A DNA stretch of 64,000 nucleotides from Pseudomonadota bacterium (GTDB lineage: Bacteria > Pseudomonadota > Gammaproteobacteria > Burkholderiales > Chitinibacteraceae), in assembly GCA_018261735.1 (NCBI GenBank), contig JAGTRM010000023.1, positions 1 to 64,000 of the forward strand, given 5' to 3'. Within the stretch, counting starts at the first letter, position 1. Each line of letters starts with the position of its first letter. Below the pieces are notes generated by a model, which was given only the letters and a program-made list of their open reading frames with translations, had not been told where the DNA came from and made no database searches. A program made the translations under genes and the position numbers. Positions 16,978-25,494 of this stretch are shown in pieces.

Positions 16978-17921
16978 AGCTGCTGTTCATCATTGATCCG
17001 CTGGACGGGCTGAAAATCTACAAGGATTCCAGCTACGCAATGATGGATGAGGCCGCCGTGCGCGGGCACGAAATCTGGACCGGGCAGGCCCAAACCTTGC
17101 GGGTGAGGGATGGCCGGGTGGAAATGCAGGCCGCGCCACTTGCGTTCACCGAAAAGCAGTTCGGTCACGAATGGTATGAGGAAGGCGACTACGCCAGCGT
17201 GGTGCTGGCCGACTTTGCTGCCGTCGTCATGCGCAAGGATCCTCCGTTCGACCAGCAGTACCTGTACGCCACGCAACTCCTGAGTTTGGCCGAGGCGCAC
17301 GGCGCCCGCGTGTTCAATTCCGGACAGGCTTTGCGCGATTTCAACGAAAAATTGTCAGTATTGCGCTACCCGCAATTTACCGCGCCCACGCTGGTGAGCC
17401 AGCAGGAAGACGATATCCGTGCGTTCCTGGCCGAGCACGGCGACATTATTCTCAAACCGCTCGACGGCATGGGCGGGATGGGGATCTTCCGCCTGCGCCG
17501 CGACGATCCGAATATCGGCTCGATCATCGAAACGCTGAGCGCCAATGGCGCGTGCACCGTGATGGCGCAACGCTTCATTCCGCAGATTGTCGACGGCGAC
17601 AAACGGGTGCTGGTCATCGACGGCAAGCCGGTGGACTGGTGTCTGGCGCGCATTCCGAAAGCCGGTGAAACGCGCGGCAATCTGGCGGTAGGCGGCACCG
17701 GCGTGGCACGGCAGTTGACCGCGCGTGACCGGCATATCGCCGAGGCGCTGGGCCCGGAATTGCTGGCACGGGGATTGCTGCTGGTTGGACTCGACATCAT
17801 TGGCGACTATCTGACCGAGGTAAATGTGACGAGCCCGACCTGCTTCCAGGAAATTTCTGCGCAATCCGGCATCAACGTGGCGGGATTGTTCATCGACGCG
17901 ATCGAGCGCCGGGTGGGTTGA
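16974..17921 (+). CDS. gshB: Glutathione synthetase
   Basis: A 315-residue ATP-grasp ligase that adds glycine to gamma-glutamylcysteine. It has the start [20 protein letters not shown], the substrate segment [18 protein letters not shown], the ATP-binding [16 protein letters not shown] and the metal-site [13 protein letters not shown]. It is coupled to gshA upstream and its stop overlaps the apbE start (TGATG). Confidence 0.97.
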   Translation: MKLLFIIDPLDGLKIYKDSSYAMMDEAAVRGHEIWTGQAQTLRVRDGRVEMQAAPLAFTEKQFGHEWYEEGDYASVVLADFAAVVMRKDPPFDQQYLYATQLLSLAEAHGARVFNSGQALRDFNEKLSVLRYPQFTAPTLVSQQEDDIRAFLAEHGDIILKPLDGMGGMGIFRLRRDDPNIGSIIETLSANGACTVMAQRFIPQIVDGDKRVLVIDGKPVDWCLARIPKAGETRGNLAVGGTGVARQLTARDRHIAEALGPELLARGLLLVGLDIIGDYLTEVNVTSPTCFQEISAQSGINVAGLFIDAIERRVG

Positions 17922-18949
17922 TGCGCCGTTTCATCGCATTGCTGCTGGCGCTGCTGTTGGCCGGGTGCGGCAAGCCCGCGCTGTACCAGCAGGAAAGTTA
18001 TGTGTTCGGCACGCGCGTCACGCTGTCGATCTGGGGCGTGGAAGAGTCCAAGGCGCGGCAGGCGGCCGGGGAAGCGCTGGCCGAGCTTGACCGGCTACAT
18101 GCCAAGCTGCATGCCTGGCGCCCGTCCGAGGTGACCCGGATCAATGCCGCGCTGGCCAAGGGCGAAGCCGCCCCGGTCGACGAAGAGTTGGCTGGCTTGC
18201 TGCGACAAGCGGCGGACTTTGCCCGTAAATCCGATCAGTTGTTCAACCCTGCGGTAGGCCAGCTGATCGCGCTGTGGGGTTTCCAGCGCGACACCTTCGA
18301 GCCGGTTACGCCCGATCCGCAGGCCGTTGCCGCAGCGCTTGCCGCGCATCCCAGTCTGGAGGATTTGCGTTTTGAATCCGGTCGCGTGCTCAGCCGCAAC
18401 CGGGCGGTGGCGGTGGATCTCGGCGGCTTTGCCAAGGGCTGGGCGCTGGATCGCGTCGCCGGCATGCTGCATGCGCGCGGGGTGAACAATGCGCTGATCA
18501 ATATCGGCGGCAATGTATTGGCGCTGGGCAGCAAGGATGGCGAACCCTGGAAAGTCGGCCTGCAGCATCCGCGCAAACCGATGGCCATGGCCTCGATCGA
18601 GCTGCATGACGGCGAAGCCATCGGCACCTCGGGCGATTACCAGCGTTTTTTTGAAAAGGATGGCAAACGTTACGCGCATCTGATCGATCCGCGCAGCGGC
18701 CGGCCGGGCGAGCAGGTTCAGGCCGCGACGGTGATTGCGCCAGCAGGAGGGCAGGCTGGCACGATATCCGATGCCTCGACCAAGCCGATTTTTGTCGGCG
18801 GGCCGGCAACGGCACTGCGCTACGCTCAGCGTTTTGGCGTGCAAGATATATTGATTGTTGATGCGGCCGGGACGGTTCTCATCACGCAAACAATGCTTTC
18901 CCGAGTGGTTTGGCTGGAAAAACCAGACAAAATAGTCACAATCAGGTAA
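17921..18949 (+). CDS. apbE: FAD:protein FMN transferase (lipoprotein)
   Basis: A 342-residue periplasmic lipoprotein with the lipobox LLLAGC in the first 20 residues. It attaches FMN covalently to threonine in proteins such as NqrB/NqrC or RnfG. The ApbE core shows YVFGTRVTLSIWG, AVDLGGFAKGWALDRVAGML, ALINIGGNVLALG and GTSGDYQRFFEKDGKRYAHLIDPRSGRP, which covers the FAD- and Mg-binding parts. It follows gshB with a one-base stop/start overlap. Confidence 0.93.
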   Translation: MRRFIALLLALLLAGCGKPALYQQESYVFGTRVTLSIWGVEESKARQAAGEALAELDRLHAKLHAWRPSEVTRINAALAKGEAAPVDEELAGLLRQAADFARKSDQLFNPAVGQLIALWGFQRDTFEPVTPDPQAVAAALAAHPSLEDLRFESGRVLSRNRAVAVDLGGFAKGWALDRVAGMLHARGVNNALINIGGNVLALGSKDGEPWKVGLQHPRKPMAMASIELHDGEAIGTSGDYQRFFEKDGKRYAHLIDPRSGRPGEQVQAATVIAPAGGQAGTISDASTKPIFVGGPATALRYAQRFGVQDILIVDAAGTVLITQTMLSRVVWLEKPDKIVTIR

Positions 18950-19033
18950 CTGTTTGTTTGCCGGGCTCGGCAGAAGCCTCTTTCGGCTATATCATTGTCG
19001 GCATTCAGGCTTTTGTAGCGAAACGGAACTTCC

Positions 19034-19435
19034 ATGGTCGGTATTGTTATCGTTACCCACGTCATGCTCGGCGATGCCCTTTTGGCATGCGCCCGGCACA
19101 TCATGCAGCGCGAAGTACCCAATCTGGCGCATCTGGCGGTCAGCAAGGCCGACGATCCGGACGAGGTGCTGGAAAGAGCGCGCCGGGTTTGCGAAAGCCT
19201 TGACGATGGCTCCGGAGTACTGCTGCTGACCGATATTTTTGGCGGCACACCTTCCAATGTGGCCAACCGGCTGATCAAGCCTGGCCGGATCGAGGCGGTG
19301 GCCGGAGTCAATCTGCCCATGCTGGTGCGGGCGCTGACCTATTGCCACCAGCCGCTCGAAGTGGTGGTCAGCAAAGCCATTACCGGCGGACTTGAAGGGG
19401 TGCTGTATATGGCACCGCGTGAAGCAGACCAATAG
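19034..19435 (+). CDS. PTS EIIA component of the mannose/fructose family
   Basis: A 133-residue EIIA-Man-like protein. The phosphorylated His is residue 9 in GIVIVTHVMLGDALLACA, and LLLTDIFGGTPSNVANRL matches the family. No EIIB/EIIC genes follow, so with HPr and EI it forms a truncated, probably regulatory phosphotransfer chain, as in many betaproteobacteria. It is 17 bp upstream of ptsH. Confidence 0.92.
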   Translation: MVGIVIVTHVMLGDALLACARHIMQREVPNLAHLAVSKADDPDEVLERARRVCESLDDGSGVLLLTDIFGGTPSNVANRLIKPGRIEAVAGVNLPMLVRALTYCHQPLEVVVSKAITGGLEGVLYMAPREADQ

Positions 19436-19452
19436 AACAGGAATAATGTGTA

Positions 19453-19725
19453 ATGCCAGTACAGGAAGTTGAAATCGTCAACAAGCTGGGCCTGCATGCC
19501 CGGGCCTCAAGCAAATTCACCCAGCTCGCCACGCAGTATTCCTGCGAGGTATGGGTTTCGCGCGGGCAACGCCGGGTCAATGCCAAGTCAATCATGGGGG
19601 TGATGATGCTGGCAGCAGGCAAGGGCAGCAAGATCAATATTGAAACGTTCGACGGACCGGACGATGTCGATGCGCTGTCCGCACTGGTGGCACTGGTTGC
19701 AGACAAATTTGGCGAAGGCGAGTGA
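19453..19725 (+). CDS. ptsH: Phosphocarrier protein HPr
   Basis: A 90-residue HPr with the EI-phosphorylated His15 in NKLGLHARASSKF and the regulatory Ser46 in AKSIMGVMMLAAGKG. It accepts phosphate from EI (ptsI, downstream) and passes it to EIIA (upstream). The Ser46 context suggests HPr kinase may act on it, but no hprK is in the window. Confidence 0.96.
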   Translation: MPVQEVEIVNKLGLHARASSKFTQLATQYSCEVWVSRGQRRVNAKSIMGVMMLAAGKGSKINIETFDGPDDVDALSALVALVADKFGEGE

Positions 19726-19898
19726 TCAATTCGCTGTTCAACTGAGGCGTTGCCTATCTGCGGTAATGCTTCGTGGACTTCTCCTGGGTGAAATGGGCAG
19801 GCACGGCTAAGTAGTGGTTTGCATGGCCGGGTGCGGCTCACCGACAGAGGAAGGCCGGCTGGTGCATTGAAAGGTTGCACCAGACGCAAGGAGATGGA

Positions 19899-21623
19899 AT
19901 GAGTATCACGTTGCAAGGAATCGGTATCGGCGGCGGCATCGCGATCGGGTATGCCCGGTTGGTGACGCGCACCAATATCGAAGTTGCCCATTACCGGCTT
20001 GCGCCCGAAGAGGTGCCGGCCGAGATCGAGCGTTTCGAGAACGCGATACGGCATACGCGCAAGGAACTCGAAACCCTGTGGTCGGGAATTCCGGAAAATG
20101 CACCGGCTGAATTGGGCGCCTTCCTCAGCTTGCATATCATGCTGCTCAACGACCATACGCTGTCGCAAGAACCGATTGGCCTGATTGAAAACGAATACTG
20201 CAATGCCGAATGGGCGTTGCAACAGCAGCTGGAAGTGTTGCTGGCGCAGTTTGATGAAATCGAAGACGAATATCTGCGTGAACGGCGCTCCGATGTGCTG
20301 CAGGTCGTCGAACGCGTGCAAAAAACCTTGGCCGGGCATGATGCCGGCACCCATATTCATGAATGCGGTGCTGACTGCATCCTGGTGGCGCATGATCTGT
20401 CGCCGGCCGATATGGTGCTGTTCAAGGATTCGCGTTATCTCGCCTTTATTACCGATGTCGGCGGCCCGACCTCGCATACGGCCATTCTGGCCCGCAGTCT
20501 CGACCTTCCTTCGGTACTGGCCCTGCGCCATGCGCGTGAACTGATCCGCGAGGGCGAACTCATCGTCGTCGATGGCGTGAGCGGCGTAGTGGTCATCGAT
20601 CCGGATGAGCGGGTTCTGGAAGAATATCGTGCACGGCGCGAAGATTGGCTGGGCAAGCAGCGGGCGTTGCTGGATATCCGCCTGAGCCGCCCGGTTACCC
20701 GCGATGGTGTCGAAGTCGAACTGTTCGGCAATATCGAGTTGCCGGACGACACCGAGGATGCGCTGGAATACGGCGCGACCGGCATCGGCTTGTTCCGTTC
20801 CGAATTCCTGTTCTTGAGCGAAGACGATCTGCCGACCGAGGATGAGCAGTTCGAAGCGTATCGCCGCGTGGTGCAGATGATGGAAGGGCGCCCGGTGGTG
20901 ATCCGTACGCTCGACTTGGGCAAGGACAAGGTTGCCAAGTGGCAACAGGAAAGCCTGTCTCCCAATCCGGCGCTGGGCCTGACCGGTATCCGGCTGTGCT
21001 TGGCCGAACCGCAGGTATTTCGCACCCAGTTGCGTGCCATCATGCGAGCTTCAGCCTATGGCCAGGTGAAATTGCTGTTGCCCATGCTCTCGCAAATTTC
21101 TGAAGTGCGTGCCACCCGGCGCCACATCGAAGAAGTGAAGGCGCAGCTGCGCGAAGAGGGTATTCCCTTCAGTGACGATGTGGAACTGGGCGGAATGATC
21201 GAAACCCCGGCCGCGGCCGTGGCCGTGGCCAAGTTTCTGGCGCATCTCGACTATATCTCGATCGGCACCAACGATCTGATTCAATACACCATGGCGGTCG
21301 ATCGCACCGACGACGCCGTTTCGCATCTGTACGATCCGCTGCATCCGGCGGTGCTGGCCTTGATTGCGCATGTGATCACGACGGCGGACCGCATGGGCAA
21401 GCCCGTGGCCATGTGCGGTGAAATGGCCGGCGATCCGCAGCTCTCGCGCCTGTTGCTGGGCTTGGGCCTGCGCCGCTATTCGATGTTGCCTATTCAGTTG
21501 CTCAAGGTGAAGCAGCAGCTGCTGACCGCCGATCTTTCCACGATTCGCCCCTTGGTCGAACGCATGCTGGCCGCGGAAGAGAGCGACCAGATGCGCGATC
21601 TGTTGCTGGAATTGAATCGCTGA
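19899..21623 (+). CDS. ptsI: Phosphoenolpyruvate--protein phosphotransferase (EI)
   Basis: A 574-residue enzyme I that autophosphorylates from PEP. It has the active His in DVGGPTSHTAILARS, the PEP-binding GIGLFRSEFLFL and the C-terminal SIGTNDLIQYTMAVDR with MCGEMAGDP. AAGGAGATGGA sits before the ATG at 19899; a start 8 codons earlier lacks a ribosome site. A 173-bp gap separates it from ptsH, so it may have its own promoter. Confidence 0.97.
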   Translation: MSITLQGIGIGGGIAIGYARLVTRTNIEVAHYRLAPEEVPAEIERFENAIRHTRKELETLWSGIPENAPAELGAFLSLHIMLLNDHTLSQEPIGLIENEYCNAEWALQQQLEVLLAQFDEIEDEYLRERRSDVLQVVERVQKTLAGHDAGTHIHECGADCILVAHDLSPADMVLFKDSRYLAFITDVGGPTSHTAILARSLDLPSVLALRHARELIREGELIVVDGVSGVVVIDPDERVLEEYRARREDWLGKQRALLDIRLSRPVTRDGVEVELFGNIELPDDTEDALEYGATGIGLFRSEFLFLSEDDLPTEDEQFEAYRRVVQMMEGRPVVIRTLDLGKDKVAKWQQESLSPNPALGLTGIRLCLAEPQVFRTQLRAIMRASAYGQVKLLLPMLSQISEVRATRRHIEEVKAQLREEGIPFSDDVELGGMIETPAAAVAVAKFLAHLDYISIGTNDLIQYTMAVDRTDDAVSHLYDPLHPAVLALIAHVITTADRMGKPVAMCGEMAGDPQLSRLLLGLGLRRYSMLPIQLLKVKQQLLTADLSTIRPLVERMLAAEESDQMRDLLLELNR

Positions 21624-21649
21624 CCGGCCACCATCGAAAGTGAAATAGT

Positions 21650-21683
21650 AAAAGGCAGTGGCAAAACGCCACTGCCTTTTTTT
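21650..21683. terminator. Bidirectional terminator between ptsI and the patatin-like gene
   Basis: The 12-bp stem AAAGGCAGTGGC / GCCACTGCCTTT with loop AAAAC is flanked by A and T runs, so it can end transcription from both converging genes. Confidence 0.9.
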
Positions 21684-21695
21684 CAGCTTTGTGCC

Positions 21696-22700
21696 TCAGC
21701 CTTTGAGATGGGCCAGATTCTGCTGTGCCCACGTTTTGGCCTTGGCGTGTCCGATTTTGTAAAGCGCGTCCAGGTTGGAGCGTGACCAGTCGAAGACGGT
21801 CGGCAGATCCTCCTCCGGGATGCCTTCCAGCAAGGGAACCTTGTGCAGGCAGATGTTTCCCTTGTAACGATCCTCGAAAATTTTTATGTCATCGCGGGCA
21901 ATTTCCACCAGCGGGGTAATGAGCGACATCACCCAGGCATCGTACAGATCGCGCGGCGGGCGCAACAAGCGCTCTGCGCCAAGGATGTCGAACACCACGA
22001 TTTCCTCCAGATCCGGATGGTTTTTCAGCAAATCCTTGAAGTTGAGGCAATCGATGACCGCGCCTTCCATGAAGAATTCGTCCCCGATCTGTGTGGGCGG
22101 ATAGAGGAAAGGGAAGGACAGTGCGGCTTGCAAATGAAGCGGGTCGATCTCGCCATTGGTCCAGTTGGCCATGGTGCGCGTGGAAAGATTGTAGGCATTC
22201 ACGTAAAAGATTGGCTCGATCGCAGGAACGGCGGCAAAGTCGATGATTTCCTCGGCAAACGGTACGTGCGCGCACAAGCCGGTGGACGACGGGTTGAGAT
22301 CGCTTGGGCAGGCGCAGGCCAGGGCGAGCTCGGTGCTGTCTTTCATCCATTGCGAAACGGGATCCCGGGCCGGCCATTGCTTGAGTTGATCGACCAGTGA
22401 ATTCATGCCGAGCAGGCGGCGATAGGTATCAGCCATATCTCCGGGTTTGTGGAAAACCTTGAAGTTGACCGGAAATTGTTCGTAGAGCGGGTCGGCGATG
22501 CCCATCTCGGACAAACCGCGCAACGTAGAGACCGGGTCGCCGTTTTTGGGGGCTAGCGCCATTAGGCCCAGCAACGCGCCGGCGCCGGCGGTGGAAACAA
22601 CATCGAAGCGGATACCAAGCTCATGGAAGGCAACCAGCGCACCGGCGATCAGCGTGGCATTGGGTGCGCCGCCACTGATGACGAGGGCAGAACGGGCCAT
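21696..22700 (-). CDS. Patatin-like protein lacking the catalytic Ser-Asp dyad
   Basis: A 334-residue protein with the patatin fold layout: glycine-rich start ALVISGGAPNATLIAGAL, nucleophile-elbow region VVSTAGAGALLG and the later GDEFFMEGAVIDCLNF. In active patatins the elbow is G-x-S-x-G and the dyad Asp lies in DGG/DGA. Here the Ser position is Gly39 and the Asp position is Glu212. The protein is therefore probably not a phospholipase and may bind lipid or protein. It converges on ptsI. The family assignment is good; the loss of catalysis is inferred from alignment by eye. Confidence 0.75.
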   Translation of the reverse strand: MARSALVISGGAPNATLIAGALVAFHELGIRFDVVSTAGAGALLGLMALAPKNGDPVSTLRGLSEMGIADPLYEQFPVNFKVFHKPGDMADTYRRLLGMNSLVDQLKQWPARDPVSQWMKDSTELALACACPSDLNPSSTGLCAHVPFAEEIIDFAAVPAIEPIFYVNAYNLSTRTMANWTNGEIDPLHLQAALSFPFLYPPTQIGDEFFMEGAVIDCLNFKDLLKNHPDLEEIVVFDILGAERLLRPPRDLYDAWVMSLITPLVEIARDDIKIFEDRYKGNICLHKVPLLEGIPEEDLPTVFDWSRSNLDALYKIGHAKAKTWAQQNLAHLKG

Positions 22701-22780
22701 TTCAAAACTCCTGCAAGATTGGATTCAGTCTTCAAGCTAGCAGGATAGCAAAGGAAAGAAAGTTTTTGTTGCGGTGCAAC

Positions 22781-23647
22781 TTAATAAAGCGAGGCTTCCC
22801 CCTCCGGGCGGGTCTTGAAACGGCGATGCAGCCAGTAATACTGCGAAGGCAGTTCGCGCACGCGGTCTTCGATGAAGGCGTTCATGCGTGCGGTGTCGGC
22901 ATGGATGTCGTCCGAAGGAAAGTTTTCCCAGGCCGGGTAGTAGCGCAGGACGAAACCGGTGGCCGTCATTTCGGTGACCATCGGAACCACCTTGGCTTTG
23001 GCCATCTGCGCTATCCGTGACAGTGCGGGGATGGTGGCGGTCGGAATGTTGAAAAAAGGCACAAAAATGGATTCGCGCGGGCCAAGATCCTGGTCCGGCA
23101 GGTAATAGAAGCAGCGCCCTTCCTTGAGGGCACGCACGCAGGGACGAATGCCGTCGCTACGTTTGATCAGCAGCGGATTTTTGAAGCGGGTGCGGGCACG
23201 TAACAGCAGTTGATCGAATGCACCGATATGCTGGGCCGAGTACATGCTGGCACCGCCGTAATCGACGGTGTGGCGGATGCCGCCGAAGTCGATGGCGAGA
23301 AAGTGCGGGGCCAATACGATGACCGGATGATGGCTGGCGACACCAACGTAATGCTCAAGGCCTTCGCGCCTGACCAGACGCTCAATGCGCCGGAGGGAAC
23401 CGTAAATCAGGATACTGTAGCCCAGCAGGCCGGACGCCATTTCGCGAAAATGGCGGCGCAGCACGCGCCGGCATTCGGCATCGGTCCATTGCGGGAAGCA
23501 GATCTGCAGGTTGCGCAGACCGATGGTGCGGCGGCGTTTCATCAGGCGGAACAGGATTTCTCCCAGCAGTGCGCCCTTGAGCCGCAACAACGGGAACGGC
23601 AGCCAATGGAGCAGCCAGAACAGCGCCGAGAGGAAACGGGCGTTCAT
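22781..23647 (-). CDS. Lipid A biosynthesis acyltransferase (LpxL/HtrB family)
   Basis: A 288-residue inner-membrane acyltransferase that adds secondary acyl chains to Kdo-lipid A. It has a hydrophobic N-terminus (SALFWLLHWLPFPLL), the RNLQICFP segment, the H-x4-D motif in APHFLAIDFGG and the YYLPDQDLGPRESIFVPFF region typical of LpxL/LpxM. ATG 23647 is chosen; the longer reading upstream has no family similarity. Which acyl chain it transfers cannot be told. Confidence 0.9.
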   Translation of the reverse strand: MNARFLSALFWLLHWLPFPLLRLKGALLGEILFRLMKRRRTIGLRNLQICFPQWTDAECRRVLRRHFREMASGLLGYSILIYGSLRRIERLVRREGLEHYVGVASHHPVIVLAPHFLAIDFGGIRHTVDYGGASMYSAQHIGAFDQLLLRARTRFKNPLLIKRSDGIRPCVRALKEGRCFYYLPDQDLGPRESIFVPFFNIPTATIPALSRIAQMAKAKVVPMVTEMTATGFVLRYYPAWENFPSDDIHADTARMNAFIEDRVRELPSQYYWLHRRFKTRPEGEASLY

Positions 23648-23818
23648 GTCTTGGCTCCTGGCATGGCCGTGTCCATGTCCGGGTAATCGTGGCGCCAATG
23701 CCACGGGCAGCAGATAGAGACTTGGCAAAACGGCATGGCAAAATTCTTCAAAGAAACCGGCTATTGTAACGATCTTTGCCGGGGGCTGTGTGGTCTGTGT
23801 TCTGTCGCAAAAGCGCGC

Positions 23819-23824
23819 TATAAT
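23819..23824 (+). promoter_or_regulatory. -10 box of metK (TATAAT)
   Basis: A perfect TATAAT lies nine bases before the first paired base of the SAH aptamer, so the transcript would begin with the aptamer. The -35 is weak. Confidence 0.6.
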
Positions 23825-23832
23825 CACATTTG

Positions 23833-23893
23833 GCCAAGGAGCGCTGCGACGGGAATCCCCGCCAGGCTTGGCTTTCTCAAACAACGGCGCTCA
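23833..23893 (+). promoter_or_regulatory. SAH riboswitch upstream of metK
   Basis: The element has the S-adenosylhomocysteine aptamer layout. P1 is GCCAAG (23833-23838) with CTTGGC (23867-23872), and the core is GGAGCGCTGC. A P2 hairpin CGGG-AATC-CCCG follows. The pseudoknot pairs GAGCGC (23839-23844) with GCGCTC (23887-23892) within ACGGCGCTCA. The ahcY copy has CCGAG/CTCGG where this one has CCAAG/CTTGG, a compensatory change supporting the structure. Known SAH aptamers switch genes on when SAH accumulates. A second CTTGG (23897-23901) followed by seven T could compete with P1. Confidence 0.85.
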
Positions 23894-24062
23894 CGTCTTG
23901 GTTTTTTTGCGATAAAAGAAAATTAGGCGTGATGCGTGCCATGAATTTCCTGACAAATACCCTGTCTGAATCATTGCCGGCAATGTTGTTGGCAGCGCAT
24001 GCGTTTTACATTGCCCGGCCGGTGTCTGGCTGCGCAAGCTATTGAACAAGGAAAAGTTGCCC

Positions 24063-25229
24063 ATGAAGGATTTTCTCTTTACCTCCGAATCGGTTTCGGA
24101 AGGTCATCCGGACAAGGTGGCGGACCAGATCTCCGATGCGATTCTGGACGCCATCCTCGCCCAGGACAAACACGCCCGCGTGGCGGCGGAAACGCTGGTC
24201 AATACCGGTCTGGTGGTGCTGGCAGGCGAAATCACCACGAACGCCAATGTCGATTACATCCAGATCGCGCGCGACACCGTCAGGCGCATCGGCTACGACA
24301 GCTCCGATATCGGGTTCGATTACAAAACCTGCGCCGTGCTGGTGGCCTATGACAAGCAATCGCCGGATATTGCGCAGGGCGTGAACGAAGGCCAAGGCCT
24401 CGACCTGGATCAGGGCGCGGGCGACCAGGGGCTGATGTTCGGCTATGCCTGTGACGAAACGCCGCAACTGATGCCGGCGCCGATCTACTATGCGCACCGG
24501 CTGGTGCAGCGCCAGTCCGAACTGCGAAAGGATGGCCGCCTGCCGTGGCTGCGTCCCGATGCCAAATCGCAGGTTACGCTGCGCTACGATGCTCAAACCG
24601 GCAAGATTCTGGAAGTCGATACCATCGTGTTGTCGACCCAGCATCACCCGGATATTTCGCATGCGCAGCTTTCAGAGCTGGTGATCGAAGAAATCATCAA
24701 GCCGGTGATGCCGAAAGAATGGATGAAGAATCCGAAATATCTGGTCAACCCGACCGGCCGTTTCGTGATTGGCGGCCCGATGGGCGACTGCGGACTGACC
24801 GGACGCAAGATCATTGTCGATACCTATGGCGGTGCAGCGCCGCATGGCGGTGGCGCATTCTCCGGCAAGGATCCGTCCAAGGTCGACCGCTCCGCCGCTT
24901 ATGCCGGCCGCTATGTGGCCAAGAACATCGTGGCTGCCGGCATTGCCAAACAGTGCGAAGTGCAGGTGGCCTATGCCATTGGCGTGGCCAAGCCGGTGTC
25001 GATCATGGTCGATACTTGGGGCACCAGCAAGTTCAGCAATGACGAAATCGTGGCACTGATCCAGCGCAACTTCGATCTGCGCCCGAAGGGCATCATCCAG
25101 GAGCTCGATCTGCTGCGCCCGATCTACACGCGCACTGCCGCGTATGGCCATTTCGGCCGCGAAGAGCCGGATTTCAGCTGGGAGCGGACCGACAAGGTCG
25201 AGCAGCTGAAGGCCGATGCCGGACTCTGA
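24063..25229 (+). CDS. metK: S-adenosylmethionine synthetase
   Basis: A 388-residue enzyme making SAM from methionine and ATP. Key segments are [40 protein letters not shown], the [15 protein letters not shown] phosphate loop and [17 protein letters not shown] 24063 has AAGGAAAAG upstream. It is preceded by an SAH riboswitch, followed by a terminator, and then by the riboswitch-controlled ahcY-metF, so most of the SAM cycle is encoded together. Confidence 0.97.
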   Translation: MKDFLFTSESVSEGHPDKVADQISDAILDAILAQDKHARVAAETLVNTGLVVLAGEITTNANVDYIQIARDTVRRIGYDSSDIGFDYKTCAVLVAYDKQSPDIAQGVNEGQGLDLDQGAGDQGLMFGYACDETPQLMPAPIYYAHRLVQRQSELRKDGRLPWLRPDAKSQVTLRYDAQTGKILEVDTIVLSTQHHPDISHAQLSELVIEEIIKPVMPKEWMKNPKYLVNPTGRFVIGGPMGDCGLTGRKIIVDTYGGAAPHGGGAFSGKDPSKVDRSAAYAGRYVAKNIVAAGIAKQCEVQVAYAIGVAKPVSIMVDTWGTSKFSNDEIVALIQRNFDLRPKGIIQELDLLRPIYTRTAAYGHFGREEPDFSWERTDKVEQLKADAGL

Positions 25230-25243
25230 TTCGGAACGCGGTG

Positions 25244-25272
25244 CAAAAAAGGGAGCTTTGCTCCCTTTTTTA
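25244..25272 (+). terminator. Terminator after metK
   Basis: The stem AAAAAAGGGAGC / GCTCCCTTTTTT with loop TTT ends in a T run and separates metK from the ahcY transcript. Confidence 0.9.
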
Positions 25273-25332
25273 ATTGCCAAGGACACGCGCCGTTCGCCCC
25301 GCCGAAGCTAGCGCTTATTACCGGTTCCGGCG

Positions 25333-25338
25333 TAAAAT
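25333..25338 (+). promoter_or_regulatory. Probable -10 box of ahcY (TAAAAT)
   Basis: TAAAAT lies ten bases before the ahcY SAH aptamer, in the same position as the TATAAT before the metK aptamer. The -35 is not clear. Confidence 0.45.
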
Positions 25339-25347
25339 GCCGGCCAG

Positions 25348-25406
25348 ACCGAGGAGCGCTGCAGGGCAATCACTTGCCTGAGGCTCGGTGGTAACAACGG
25401 CGCTCA
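25348..25406 (+). promoter_or_regulatory. SAH riboswitch upstream of ahcY
   Basis: A canonical aptamer. P1 is ACCGAG (25348-25353) with CTCGGT (25384-25389), the core is GGAGCGCTGC, and the P2 hairpin has arms GGGCAA/TTGCCT. The pseudoknot pairs GAGCGC with GCGCTC (25400-25405). CTCACCTGA (25403-25411) can instead pair with TCAGGTGAG (25443-25451), which would break the pseudoknot and form an alternative hairpin. SAH binding would favour ahcY-metF expression, removing the inhibitory SAH. Confidence 0.92.
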
Positions 25407-25494
25407 CCTGACTAGTCAAAACCCCGTGCCGGGCACGGTGGATCAGGTGAGTAGACCGATCCCCTCCCGGCCATACGTTCAAGGAGTTCAAATA

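Larger units (their letters stand above)
23648..24062. other. 415-bp gene-free region before metK
   Basis: The first 170 bases show no recognisable element. They are followed by a promoter -10, an SAH aptamer, a T7 tract and a possible 34-codon leader frame, each listed separately. Confidence 0.6.

Noticed and set aside
23735..23926. Plus-strand frame spanning the metK promoter and SAH aptamer
   Set aside because: It covers a structured RNA and a promoter, has no family similarity and ends before metK.
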